This document shows positions 6,274 through 15,012 of a DNA stretch of 64,000 bases, one piece after another; the first letter of the stretch is position 1, and the number at the start of each line of letters is the position of its first letter. The DNA lies in assembly GCF_049856175.1 (NCBI RefSeq), contig NZ_JBNDNA010000001.1, positions 62,001 to 126,000 on the forward strand. Direction: 5' to 3'. The stretch is from JB111 sp049856175. GTDB lineage: Bacteria > Actinomycetota > Actinomycetes > Actinomycetales > Actinomycetaceae. Made by a program: the position numbers and the translations under genes. The notes under the pieces are model-generated. The model worked only from the letters and a program-made list of their open reading frames with translations. It was not told where the DNA came from and did not search any database.

Positions 6274-8745
6274 TCAGTCGTTGTCGCCGCCCGTGTCGTC
6301 GGTCGACCCGAGCCGCACCTCCTCGCCGCGGCTGTCCGTGAACGTCCACTCCGCGACCTCCGGGAGGTCCTCGCCGTGCCGGCGGGCGTGCATGCGGGCA
6401 CGGGTCCTGGTGTCGAGGAGCTCCTGACGCAGCCCGGCGGCGCGCTCGGCGAGGCCGGGGACGCGGTCGATGACGTCGGCCGCGAGGCGGTACCGGTCCA
6501 GGTCGTTGAGCATGAGCATGTCGAAGGGCGTCGTCGTGCTGCCCTCCTCCTTGAACCCGCGCACGTGGATGTTGCCGTGGTTGGTGCGGCGGTAGGTCAG
6601 GCGATGGACGAGCGCCGGGTATCCGTGGAACGCGAAGATCACCGGCCGGTCGGTGGTGAACAGCGCATCGAAGTCCTTGTGGCTCAAGCCGTGCGGGTGC
6701 TCCCGCTCGTCCTGCAGCCGCATGAGGTCGACGACGTTGACCACGCGGATCCTCAGGTTCGGCAGCGCCCGCGCGAGCAGGCCGGCGGCCGCGATGGCCT
6801 CCATCGTGGGGATGTCGCCCGCGCACCCGATGACGACGTCGGGCTTCTCGCCGGTCACCTCGGTGCCGGCCCAGTCCCAGATGCCGATGCCGCGGGCGCA
6901 GTGCAGCTCGGCCTCGTCCATCGTCAGCCACTGCGGGTTCGGCTGCTTGCCGGCGACGACGACGTTGACGTACCCCTTGCTGCGCAGCACGTGGTTGAAG
7001 GTCGACAGCAGCGTGTTGGCGTCCGGCGGCAGGTAGATCCGCGTGACGTCGGCGGTCTTGTTCATGACGACGTCGAGGAACCCCGGGTCCTGGTGGGAGA
7101 ACCCGTTGTGGTCCTGGCGCCACACGTGGCTCGACAGCAGGTAGTTGAGCGACGGGATCGGCACGCGCCAGGGGATCTCCAGGCTCGCGTCGAGCCACTT
7201 GGCGTGCTGGTTGAACATCGAGTCGACGATGTGGACGAACGCCTCGTAGCTGTTGAGCATGCCGTGGCGACCGGTGAGCAGGTAGCCCTCGAGCCAGCCC
7301 TGCACCTGGTGCTCGGAGAGCACCTCCATCACGCGCCCGCGGCGGGAGAGGTCGACGTCGGTGTCCACGATCTCGCCCTGCCAGGCCTTCCCGGCGACGT
7401 CGACGGTGGCCGAGAGCCGGTTCGACGCCGTCTCGTCCGGCCCGAAGACCCGGAAGTTCGTGCGGTTGCGGTCGACGACGCCGGCGAGCCAGCTCCCCAG
7501 CGTGCGCGTGGCCTCGCCCATGGTCCCGCCGGGCGAGGGCACGTCGACGGCGTGCTCGCGGTAGTCGGGCAGGTCGAGGTCCCGCGTCAGGCTGCCGCCG
7601 TTCGCGTGCGGGTTGGCGCTCATGCGCCGCTCGCCGGCGGGGTTGTTGCGGGCCACGGCGGAGGTGACCCGCCCGTCCTCGTCGAACAGGTCCGCGGGCC
7701 GGTAGCTGCGCATCCAGTCCTCGAGGAGCCGCGTGTACTCGGCGTTGCCGCGCACGTGGTTCATCGGCACCTGGTGGCTGCGCCAGGTCCCCTCGACGGG
7801 CAGTCCGTCGATCTCCTTCGGCCCGGTCCACCCCTTCGGGGTGCGGAAGACGATCATCGGCCAGCGCGGGCGACCCTCGAGCGTCCCGGCGGCCGCGGCC
7901 GAGCGGATGTTCGCGATCTCGTCGAGCACCCGGGCCAGCAGCGCGGCGAAACGGCGGTGCGTCTCGGCGGGGTCCTCGTCGTCGAACCCGCCCTCGAAGA
8001 AGTGCGGGCGGTGACCGTAGCCGATCATCAGCGCCTCGAGCTCCTCGCGCGGGATGCGGTCGAAGAGGGTGGGGTTGGCGATCTTGTAGCCGTTGAGGTG
8101 GAGGATCGGCAGGACCGTGCCGTCGACCGTGGGGTCGAGGAACTTGTTGCTGTGCCAGGCGGTGGCGAGCGGGCCGGTCTCGGCCTCGCCGTCGCCGACG
8201 ACCGCGACGGCGATCGTGCCCGGGTTGTCGAACGCAGCCCCGTAGGCGTGGGACAGGACGTACCCGAGCTCTCCGCCCTCGTGGATCGACCCGGGTGTCT
8301 CGGGCGCGACATGGCTGGGGACGCCGCCGGGGAAGGAGAACTGACGGAACAACTCGTTGACGCCGCGCTCGTCGGGTCCGACGTGCGAGTAGACCTCGGA
8401 GTACGTGCCCTCGAGCCAGGCGGCCGCCACCAGCGACGGGCCGCCGTGCCCCGGGCCGCTGAGGTAGATCGCATCGAGGTCGCGCTCGATGATCTGGTGG
8501 TTGAGGTGGGCGTAGAGGAAGTTCTGGCCCGGCGAGGTGCCCCAGTGGCCGAGCAGCCGCGGCTTGATGTCCGCGTCCTGCAGCGGCCGGCGCAGCAGGG
8601 CGTTGCCCATGAGGTAGATCTGGCCGACGGCCAGGTAGTTCGCTGCCCGCCACCACGCGTCGACGGCCTCGACCGTCGCGTCGTCGAGGCGGTAGCTCTC
8701 GGTCTCGTTCGAGTCTGTCCCGGCCGTTGCGGCGTGGAGCTCCAT
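6274..8745 (-). CDS. xfp: Xylulose-5-phosphate/fructose-6-phosphate phosphoketolase
   Basis: An 823-residue thiamine-diphosphate enzyme, full length for the family. It cleaves xylulose 5-phosphate (and often fructose 6-phosphate) with phosphate to acetyl phosphate plus glyceraldehyde 3-phosphate or erythrose 4-phosphate. Visible signatures are IYLMGNALLRRPL, GHWGTSPGQNFLYAHLN, LSGPGHGGPSLVAAAWLEG, VVGDGEAETGPLA (the ThDP/Mg site), GHRPHFFEGG, SYEAFVHIVDSM and the C-terminal DVVIGCAGDIPTMEAIAAA domain. The ATG at 8745 is preceded by GGGTGA; an upstream in-frame ATG would add 60 unconserved residues crossing a terminator hairpin. It is monocistronic, between tRNA-Leu and a surface-protein gene. 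Acetate kinase or phosphotransacetylase genes, which normally use its product, are not in the window. Confidence 0.96.
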   Translation of the reverse strand: MELHAATAGTDSNETESYRLDDATVEAVDAWWRAANYLAVGQIYLMGNALLRRPLQDADIKPRLLGHWGTSPGQNFLYAHLNHQIIERDLDAIYLSGPGHGGPSLVAAAWLEGTYSEVYSHVGPDERGVNELFRQFSFPGGVPSHVAPETPGSIHEGGELGYVLSHAYGAAFDNPGTIAVAVVGDGEAETGPLATAWHSNKFLDPTVDGTVLPILHLNGYKIANPTLFDRIPREELEALMIGYGHRPHFFEGGFDDEDPAETHRRFAALLARVLDEIANIRSAAAAGTLEGRPRWPMIVFRTPKGWTGPKEIDGLPVEGTWRSHQVPMNHVRGNAEYTRLLEDWMRSYRPADLFDEDGRVTSAVARNNPAGERRMSANPHANGGSLTRDLDLPDYREHAVDVPSPGGTMGEATRTLGSWLAGVVDRNRTNFRVFGPDETASNRLSATVDVAGKAWQGEIVDTDVDLSRRGRVMEVLSEHQVQGWLEGYLLTGRHGMLNSYEAFVHIVDSMFNQHAKWLDASLEIPWRVPIPSLNYLLSSHVWRQDHNGFSHQDPGFLDVVMNKTADVTRIYLPPDANTLLSTFNHVLRSKGYVNVVVAGKQPNPQWLTMDEAELHCARGIGIWDWAGTEVTGEKPDVVIGCAGDIPTMEAIAAAGLLARALPNLRIRVVNVVDLMRLQDEREHPHGLSHKDFDALFTTDRPVIFAFHGYPALVHRLTYRRTNHGNIHVRGFKEEGSTTTPFDMLMLNDLDRYRLAADVIDRVPGLAERAAGLRQELLDTRTRARMHARRHGEDLPEVAEWTFTDSRGEEVRLGSTDDTGGDND

Positions 8746-8824
8746 GTCACCCAGCCTGGTGCTCCGGGCGCGGTTCCGCCACCCCCGAAGGTCCCGGTCC
8801 CGGTGTTGCCCGACGACGACGAAC

Positions 8825-8856
8825 GGGGGCCGACCACCCTGAGGTGGTCGGCCCCC
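8825..8856. terminator. Strong hairpin terminator after the surface-protein gene
   Basis: Perfect 14-bp stem (GGGGGCCGACCACC at 8825-8838 with its complement at 8843-8856) and a 4-nt loop CTGA. It lies 70 bp after the stop of the minus-strand DUF5979 gene and 80 bp before phosphoketolase, so it separates the two transcripts. No T-run follows. Confidence 0.8.
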
Positions 8857-8925
8857 GCCGCCCCGGTCGGCGCCTTCCCGTGCCCACCGGGTCAGGGCTG
8901 CCTCCCGCCAGCCGTCCTGCGACAC

Positions 8926-11063
8926 CTACCTGCCGTGCACCAGCACGGCGGTGGCGCCGATGCCGATGAGCAGGGCCGCGATGAGCGCCAGGGGTGCGCC
9001 GTCGGCGCCGGTGACCGCCACGGACGTGTCGTCCGCGCCGCCGGTGCCGGTCTCGGTGACCACGCAGGTCGCGCCGAGCGGGAGGTCGTCGTAGACGGCG
9101 GACAGGTTGTCCAGGGTGAGCTCGCGCGTGGAGCCGCCCGGGATCGTCACCTCCTGCTCCGCACCGTCGACCACCCGGACGCACTGCAGGTCGACCTCGA
9201 AGGTCGAGCCCTGTGGCGCCGGGCCCTCGACGGCCTTGGTGACCACGAGCGAGGTGGCCTCGAAGGTGTTCGTGATGACGACCTCCGCGACCTCGTCGCC
9301 CTCACCGATGACGACGGTGCCGTCCTCCGGCGAGATCGACGACGCGTCGGCCCCGCCGTTGAGCGTCTCCGCCACGACGCACGCGGCGCCCTGCGGCAGG
9401 TCACCCACCGTCGCGACGTAGTCGTTGTCCGGGCCGAGGACGACCCGTTGGTCGTCGGCGCCGACCACCGACTCGACCTGGAGGTCGGTCGGGCTGCCGG
9501 TGCGCGACGTCTCACCGAACTCGCCGGTCTCGCCCTGCTCGCTGACCGTGCCGGCGGAACCCAGCGGGAAGCCGTCGACGCGGACGATCCACCCGCCGTC
9601 CTCGGAGAGCGACACGGTGCCGAAGTCACCCATGTGCACGTCGACGCCGGAGATCGTGCACTCGACGTCGGCGAGGATCTCTTCCGGTGCGTAGGCCGCG
9701 GCCGGGCCGGAGATCTCCTTGTCGATCTGGATCGAGCCGGTCGGCAGGTGCGCGCCGGCCACGGACGGGGAGCGCTTGTCCCAGGTGCCGACGCAGGCGC
9801 CGGCGTCGATGGTGACCTCGATCGTCGTCGTCGCGCCCTCGGGTGCGTGGACGACCGGGGCCTCGACGAGCTGCGGGCGGTACTGCGTGCCTCGCGGCGT
9901 GCCCGAGACCAGCATGGCCTCCTCCGGGGAGGGCAGCTGCTCGACGATCACGAGCTCGTCGATGCGCCTGGTGCCGGCGTTGACCGCCCGCAGGACCCAG
10001 TCGTCCTCGCCGTCGATGACGGAGTTCGCGACGCAGGGGCTGCGGAAGTAGCTTCCGTCGGCTGCCGCGCCGAGGCCGGGGGCCGCGGTGAGGTTCGGTG
10101 TGCAGGTGGCGCACGCCTGAAGGCGGGAGACGACCCGGTCGCCCGGCTCGACGGCCCCGCCGGGTCGGACGTCCTTGGGAGCGTGACCTCGATGCCCGGG
10201 GCGATGACGACGAGGGTGTCGCCGGCACCGGCCTCGGCCGTACGGCCGTTGGCGGCCGTGACGGTCGTGGTCATCGTGTTGTTCACCGTGATGCTGCTCG
10301 TCGCGGAGCCGGCTGCCTCGTCGGTGGTCCCGATCGTGAAGGCGGCGCTGGTCTGCGTGTCCGCGAGGGTGAGCTCGACGACGGGTCCGGCAGAGGTGTC
10401 CCGCTCGGTGGCGCGCTGCTCGACGTCGAGGGTGATGCCCGCGCTCGCGCCGGGCTCGATCTCGCCGGTGCAGGTCAGCCGCAGGCCGGCGACGTCGGCC
10501 TCGCTCACGCCGGTCGCGAGCGCGGTGATGTCCGTGCCCGGCGCCAGGTCCACCGGCACCTGGAGGCTGAGGACGATGGTGAAGTTCTGGCCCTCGACCA
10601 TGCCGACCGCGCCGCACGGCAGGTCGCTGCCGCCCTCGCGCCACGTGACCGCCCGCGGGATCGACGCCTCGCCGGGCGAGATGGCCGCATCGGTGATCGG
10701 GAGGCCGGCGAGCTCCGCGGGCAGTTGGTCGACCAGCTGCGCGTCGACGCAGGCTGCCTTGTCGCAGCCCATGACGATCGTGTCGCTGAAGGGCTCGCCG
10801 GGGGTGAGCTCGGACGTGCTCACCAACGTGCTGACGGTGAGGTACTGGACCGTCGCCGTGGGCGCGGGCGCGTCGTCTCCGCCCTCCGGGGCCGAGCTGA
10901 CCGCCGACGGGACGAGCATGAGCACCGACGTGGGCAGGCCGAGGAACGCCCCGAACCGGGCCCGCCTCCTCCGGCGTGCACCGTGCCCGGTGCTTCTGTG
11001 ACGTGGGCGGCAGGCAGGCGGCGCGCAGCGGACATGCACGCTCCTAGCAGGCAGGAAGCGCAT
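8926..11063 (-). pseudogene. DUF5979-repeat cell-surface protein, interrupted by a frameshift
   Basis: Two reading frames join into one protein of about 712 residues. The 5' part (ATG 11063) has a basic RRRRR stretch and a hydrophobic signal segment GAFLGLPTSVLMLVPSAVSSA, then beta-rich repeats ending GIEVTLP. The 3' part continues in another frame with DVRPGGAVEPGDRVVSRL, DUF5979-like domains (TSLVVTKAVEGPAPQGSTF and TETGTGGADDTS are typical) and a cell-wall anchor: VAVTG, a hydrophobic stretch and VHGR at the end. The break is at 10173-10180 (TCCCAAGG on the minus strand), where one base appears to be missing. VAVTG fits the LAxTG-type signal used by class E sortases, and one is encoded at 22242. 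It may be a real pseudogene, a sequencing error, or less likely a programmed -1 shift. A terminator follows at 8825. Confidence 0.8.
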
Positions 11064-11358
11064 GCCGTGTCCCCGCGCGCGGACGTGCCGGCGCGGCGGG
11101 GCGACGTCGGGCTGCCGGGGGGGACGAGCTCGACGGAATGGGGGGCGAACGCTTCTCAGGGGGGCGGGGGCGTGCAGCTGGGGACGACGGCACGGGGACA
11201 CCAGTTGCTCATCGTTTCGATCTGCATCGGCTTCGGTGCGGGGTGAGCCGGAACGTCCCCCGTGTCACCCCCCCGGGGAGTGTCTCGACCTCACCCAACG
11301 GGGTGTTCCGACCTGCTTCCTCGGCGGGACCGGGTCCGGGCTCAGCCCGCCGGCAGGA

Positions 11359-12249
11359 TCAGCCCGCCAGCAGGCCGGCCACCAGCGCCCGTGCCAGGGT
11401 CTCCTCGCGCGAGGAGACGCCCAGCTTCCGGCAGAGCGAGCTGCGCTGCGACTTCACCGTGTTCAGGGACACGCTGAGCGTCTCCGCGATGCACGCCAGG
11501 CTCGATGTCCGCGAGAGCTCGCGCAGCACGACGAGCTCCCGCACGGTGAGGTCCGGCTGGTCGCTCGCCGGCGGGAGGATCGGCCGGACGCCGTCGGCCG
11601 CGTCGCCGAACTCGTCGAGGGAGCGGGTCGGCAGCAGCATGAACGGCGAGCGGAGCCCGTGCACGCGGCTCACCACCGCGGCGCGCTCGGCCACCGTGCG
11701 CGCCTCATCGACATGGCCCCCCGCGCGCAGGGCCACCGCCGTGAGTGCGCCCGTCGTCATGCGGTCCACCGGGTCGTCCGGGGCGAGGGACCCCGGGAGC
11801 CGACCTGCCGGCCCGGCGTCGCCCCTGGCCAGCATCACCCGTGCTGCGGCCGTGCCGAGCACGATCGTCGTCCCCAGCCCCACGGCGGGGTCGGCGGCGG
11901 AGCCGAAGGCGTTGAGCATCCGCTCGGTGCCGGCGAGGCCGAGGTAGAGGTCGGGGGCGAGCTCGACGTCCCAGTCCAGCGCCCGCCGGGGCACCGACCG
12001 CACGGCGCCGCGGACCGAGAGGCCGTGATGGCGCCGGAGCGTCGCCGAGATCCGCGACCGTGCCTCGGGCCCGAGATCCTGGAGGTCGTCGACGGCGAGA
12101 AAGCCTTCCGTGACATCGGGGATCACCCCGTCCTCGACCCAGTGGACGTCGCCGCGCCCCTGCGCCCAGGCCGCCAGCGCGGAGGACTTGCCGCTCCCCC
12201 GCGGACCGGTCAGAGCGACCGCCGCGTGGGACCAGGACAAGGCCGCCAC
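11359..12249 (-). CDS. LuxR-family transcriptional regulator with P-loop N-terminus
   Basis: A 296-residue protein. Residues 12-25 form a Walker A motif (ALTGPRGSGKSSAL) and FLAVDDLQDL is a Walker B-like strand, so the N-terminus is a shortened STAND/AAA-type NTPase. Residues about 230-292 are a LuxR/GerE helix-turn-helix (DLTVRELVVLRELSRTSSLACIAETLSVSLNTVKSQRSSLCRKLGV, read in two parts). It is like the LAL regulators but only a third of their length, with most of the sensor region missing. GTG start at 12249. It is divergent from fhaA across 253 bp and faces the surface-protein gene, which is the plausible nearest target (inference). No cognate histidine kinase is adjacent. Confidence 0.82.
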   Translation of the reverse strand: MAALSWSHAAVALTGPRGSGKSSALAAWAQGRGDVHWVEDGVIPDVTEGFLAVDDLQDLGPEARSRISATLRRHHGLSVRGAVRSVPRRALDWDVELAPDLYLGLAGTERMLNAFGSAADPAVGLGTTIVLGTAAARVMLARGDAGPAGRLPGSLAPDDPVDRMTTGALTAVALRAGGHVDEARTVAERAAVVSRVHGLRSPFMLLPTRSLDEFGDAADGVRPILPPASDQPDLTVRELVVLRELSRTSSLACIAETLSVSLNTVKSQRSSLCRKLGVSSREETLARALVAGLLAG

Positions 12250-12502
12250 AACGCCCGCGGGCTCGATCTACGGTGTCGGGACTCGAGGCGGCACCGCAAT
12301 ACCCTAGCCGCAACCGTCCCGGCGCATGACACCGTCCCGCATCGCGACCCGCATCGCGTCTCGCCACGTCACGCCGAGTCGTGGGACGGGGCGGCGTCCC
12401 GCTCCCGAGCCACGGGTCGTTACCATCTGCGTCAGGTACAGCGAGCGCACACCGTCCGGTCGGGACCGGGCGGACCGGCCGACAGCAAGGAGCACCGCAC
12501 GG

Positions 12503-13201
12503 ATGGGCATCCTCGACCGCTTCGAGAAGGGTGTGGAGAACGTGGTGTCCACGGTCTTCTCCAAGGCCTTCCGCTCGGAGGTCAAGCCCGTCGAGATCGC
12601 CTCCGCGGTGCGGCGGGAGATGGACGAGCGCGCGGCCACGCTGACCCGCGACCGCACGGTCGCCCCGAACGAGTTCCACGTCGAGCTCGCCCCGAACGAC
12701 CTCGCTCGCGTCCAGGAGTGGGGGCACGACGCGCTGGCCGGAGAGATGACGGCGGCCGCGACCGCGCACGCCACCTCGCAGTCCTACAGCTTCGTCGGAC
12801 CCGTGGACATCGACTTCGTCGTCAACGACTCGTTGAGCACCGGGCGCATCCAGGTCCGCTCCGCCACGCGGCGCGGCGCCGTGGCGCCCGCGGCCGCCGC
12901 GACCGCCTCCGCCGCGCACCCGATCCTCGACATCGACGGACGCCGCTACCTCCTCACCGGCCCGACGACCGTGCTCGGCCGCGGCTCGGAGTCCGACATC
13001 GTCCTCGACGACTCCGGCGTGTCCCGCCGGCACCTCGAGATCACCGTGTCGCCGCAGGCCGTCATCGCCACCGACCTGGGGACGACCAACGGCACGTTCG
13101 TCGAGGGGCACCGCATCACCGCGGCCACCCTCGTGGACGGCAACACGATCACGATGGGCCGCTCGCGGATCATGTTCTGGACCGGCGAGGACGAGGCCTG
13201 A
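12503..13201 (+). CDS. fhaA: FhaA: DUF3662 and FHA domain protein
   Basis: A 232-residue protein. The N-terminal DUF3662 domain (MGILDRFEKGVENVVSTVFSKAF to about residue 120) is followed by an Ala-rich linker and a C-terminal FHA domain with the phosphothreonine-binding signatures VLGRGSESDIVLDD, SGVSRRHLEI and DLGTTNGTFV. In mycobacteria FhaA binds phosphorylated targets such as the MurJ pseudokinase and regulates peptidoglycan synthesis. ATG 12503 is chosen because MGILDRFE is the conserved start and AAGGAG precedes it; a longer frame begins at 12326. First gene of the fhaA-fhaB-pstP-rodA-pbpA-pknA-pknB operon. Confidence 0.95.
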   Translation: MGILDRFEKGVENVVSTVFSKAFRSEVKPVEIASAVRREMDERAATLTRDRTVAPNEFHVELAPNDLARVQEWGHDALAGEMTAAATAHATSQSYSFVGPVDIDFVVNDSLSTGRIQVRSATRRGAVAPAAAATASAAHPILDIDGRRYLLTGPTTVLGRGSESDIVLDDSGVSRRHLEITVSPQAVIATDLGTTNGTFVEGHRITAATLVDGNTITMGRSRIMFWTGEDEA

Positions 13202-13205
13202 TCGC

Positions 13206-13688
13206 GTGAACGAGCTCGTCGTCACGCTCCTGCGCGTGGGCTACCTGGCCGGTCTGTGGCTGTTCGTCCTGCTCGCCGTCCTCGTCCTGCGCAACGACAT
13301 CTTCGGCACCCGCGTCTCGCCCCGTCCCACGCGCGGCCGACCCGCGCGCGGCGGTCGGTCCACGGGCGCCCCCGCCCGACCGGCCCCCGGTCGTGACGCC
13401 CCGACCCGGCTCGTCGTGACGGAGGGCCCGCTGACCGGCACCTCGGTGCCGCTCACGCGCTCCGCGATCCTCGTGGGACGCGCCGAGTCGTGCACGCTCG
13501 TGCTCGAGGACGACTACGCCTCCTCCCGGCACGCCCGCTTCTTCCCGCGCGACGGCAAGTGGTTCCTCGAGGACCTCGGCTCGACCAACGGGACGACCGT
13601 CGCCGGCCAACGGATCGGCACCGCCATCCAGGTCCCCGCCGGCCTCCCCGTCCGCATCGGCCAGACCGTCATCGAGCTGAGGCGGTAG
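13206..13688 (+). CDS. fhaB: FhaB/FipA-like FHA domain protein with one membrane helix
   Basis: A 160-residue protein. A single N-terminal transmembrane segment (LLRVGYLAGLWLFVLLAVLVL, residues 7-28) is followed by a basic, Pro/Arg-rich linker and an FHA domain (about residues 75-158) with LVGRAESCTLVLED, YASSRHARFF and DLGSTNGTTV. In mycobacteria the counterpart (FipA/FhaB) is phosphorylated by PknA and links FtsQ and FtsZ under stress. GTG start at 13206, 4 bp after the fhaA stop, which indicates translational coupling within the operon. Confidence 0.94.
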   Translation: MNELVVTLLRVGYLAGLWLFVLLAVLVLRNDIFGTRVSPRPTRGRPARGGRSTGAPARPAPGRDAPTRLVVTEGPLTGTSVPLTRSAILVGRAESCTLVLEDDYASSRHARFFPRDGKWFLEDLGSTNGTTVAGQRIGTAIQVPAGLPVRIGQTVIELRR

Positions 13689-13691
13689 CGG

Positions 13692-14999
13692 ATGCCCATC
13701 GTCACGCGATTCGCCGCCCGGTCCGACGTCGGCCTGCTGCGGTCGAGCAACCAGGACTCCGGGTACGCCGGCGAGCACCTGCTCGTCCTCGCGGACGGCA
13801 TGGGCGGGCCCGCGGGCGGCGACATCGCCAGCTCGGTCGCCGTCGCGCACCTCGCCCCGCTCGACGACGAGCACGGCGCCGACGAGCTGCTCGGCCTACT
13901 GCGCGGCGCCGTCGCCGACGCCCACGCCGACCTCGTGGCCCGCTCGACTGCGGATCCCGACCTCGCGGGACTGGGCACCACGTGCATCGCCATGCTCCGC
14001 ACGGGCAGCAAGCTCGCGATGGTGCACATCGGGGACTCCCGGGCGTACCTCCTGCGCGGCGGCGAGCTCACCCAGATCACGACGGACCACACGTTCGTCC
14101 AGTACCTGGTCTCCACGGGCCGTCTCACGCTGGAGGAGGCCGAGCGCCATCCGCAGCGCAACATGATCCTCCGCGCCCTGGGGGACACGGACGGCGAGGT
14201 CGACCTCGACGAGTCCATGCGGGAGGCCAAGGTCGGCGACCGCTGGCTGCTGTGCTCCGACGGGCTGTTCGGCGTGGTCTCCAAGGACACGATCGCCGAG
14301 ACCCTGCGGGACACCGACGACCCGGGCGCGGCCGCCCAGGCACTCGTCGACCTCTCCCTGCGCGCGGGCGCGCCCGACAACGTCACGTGCGTCGTCGCCG
14401 ACTTCCTCTCCTCCGGCGACTCCCCCGGGCTCCCGACCGCCGACCCCCAGATCGTCGGTTCCGCCGCCGAGCGCCCCACGCAGCGCCCGGACGGGGCAGG
14501 CCGGTCGGACGCCTCCGCCGGCGGCGCCACCGGGGCCGCGGCGCGCGCGTCCTCCGCCGAGCGTGCGGCCGCACTCCTGGGCGCGGAGTCCGGCGAGCAG
14601 GACACGACCCGCAGGCGCCGCCTGCCACGGGTCCTGCTCGGCGTCGTCGCCGGTCTCGTCCTGCTCGCCGCCGGCGCGTTCGCGGGCTGGACCTGGACGC
14701 AGCAGCAGTACTACGTCGCGCCCTCGGGCGACCACGTGGCGATCTACCGCGGCATCCCCCAGCACGTCGGCCCGCTGGGCCTCTCCGACCTCCACGAGCG
14801 CACCGACCTGCGCATCGACGAGCTCACTCCGCTGGCCCAGCAGCGTCTCGACTCGCCCATCACGCGCGGCTCGCTGTCCGGGGCTCGCGACGTCGTCGAG
14901 AACCTGCGTGGTTCCGTCGTACCCGAGGAGTCGCCCAGCGAGTCCCCGAGCGAGTCCGGGAGCGAGTCGCCCAGCGAGTCGCAGAGCGGGGCCGCGTGA
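13692..14999 (+). CDS. pstP: PP2C-type Ser/Thr phosphatase PstP
   Basis: A 435-residue membrane-bound PPM phosphatase that reverses PknA/PknB phosphorylation. The catalytic domain (residues 1-235) shows the metal-binding motifs RSNQDSG, LADGMGGPAGGDIAS, GTTC, HIGDSRAYLL, LLCSDGLFGVV and PDNVTCVV. A flexible Ala/Gly linker, one transmembrane helix (VLLGVVAGLVLLAAGAFAG, about 312-330) and an extracellular domain of about 80 residues follow. The C-terminus is a tandem ESPS-type repeat rich in Ser and Glu, unusual for PstP. It starts 3 bp after fhaB and is followed by the SEDS gene. Confidence 0.95.
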   Translation: MPIVTRFAARSDVGLLRSSNQDSGYAGEHLLVLADGMGGPAGGDIASSVAVAHLAPLDDEHGADELLGLLRGAVADAHADLVARSTADPDLAGLGTTCIAMLRTGSKLAMVHIGDSRAYLLRGGELTQITTDHTFVQYLVSTGRLTLEEAERHPQRNMILRALGDTDGEVDLDESMREAKVGDRWLLCSDGLFGVVSKDTIAETLRDTDDPGAAAQALVDLSLRAGAPDNVTCVVADFLSSGDSPGLPTADPQIVGSAAERPTQRPDGAGRSDASAGGATGAAARASSAERAAALLGAESGEQDTTRRRRLPRVLLGVVAGLVLLAAGAFAGWTWTQQQYYVAPSGDHVAIYRGIPQHVGPLGLSDLHERTDLRIDELTPLAQQRLDSPITRGSLSGARDVVENLRGSVVPEESPSESPSESGSESPSESQSGAA

Positions 15000-15012
15000 G
15001 GGGGGCCGTCTG

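Noticed and set aside
10173..10180. Programmed -1 frameshifting in the surface-protein gene
   Set aside because: The heptamer C CCA AGG allows poor re-pairing (AGG to AAG) and I see no clear downstream pseudoknot; a lost base explains it more simply.
6226..11001. A 1591-codon open frame on the plus strand
   Set aside because: It runs antisense to phosphoketolase and the DUF5979 protein, has no recognisable domain, and arises because GC-rich genes rarely contain stops in the mirror frame.
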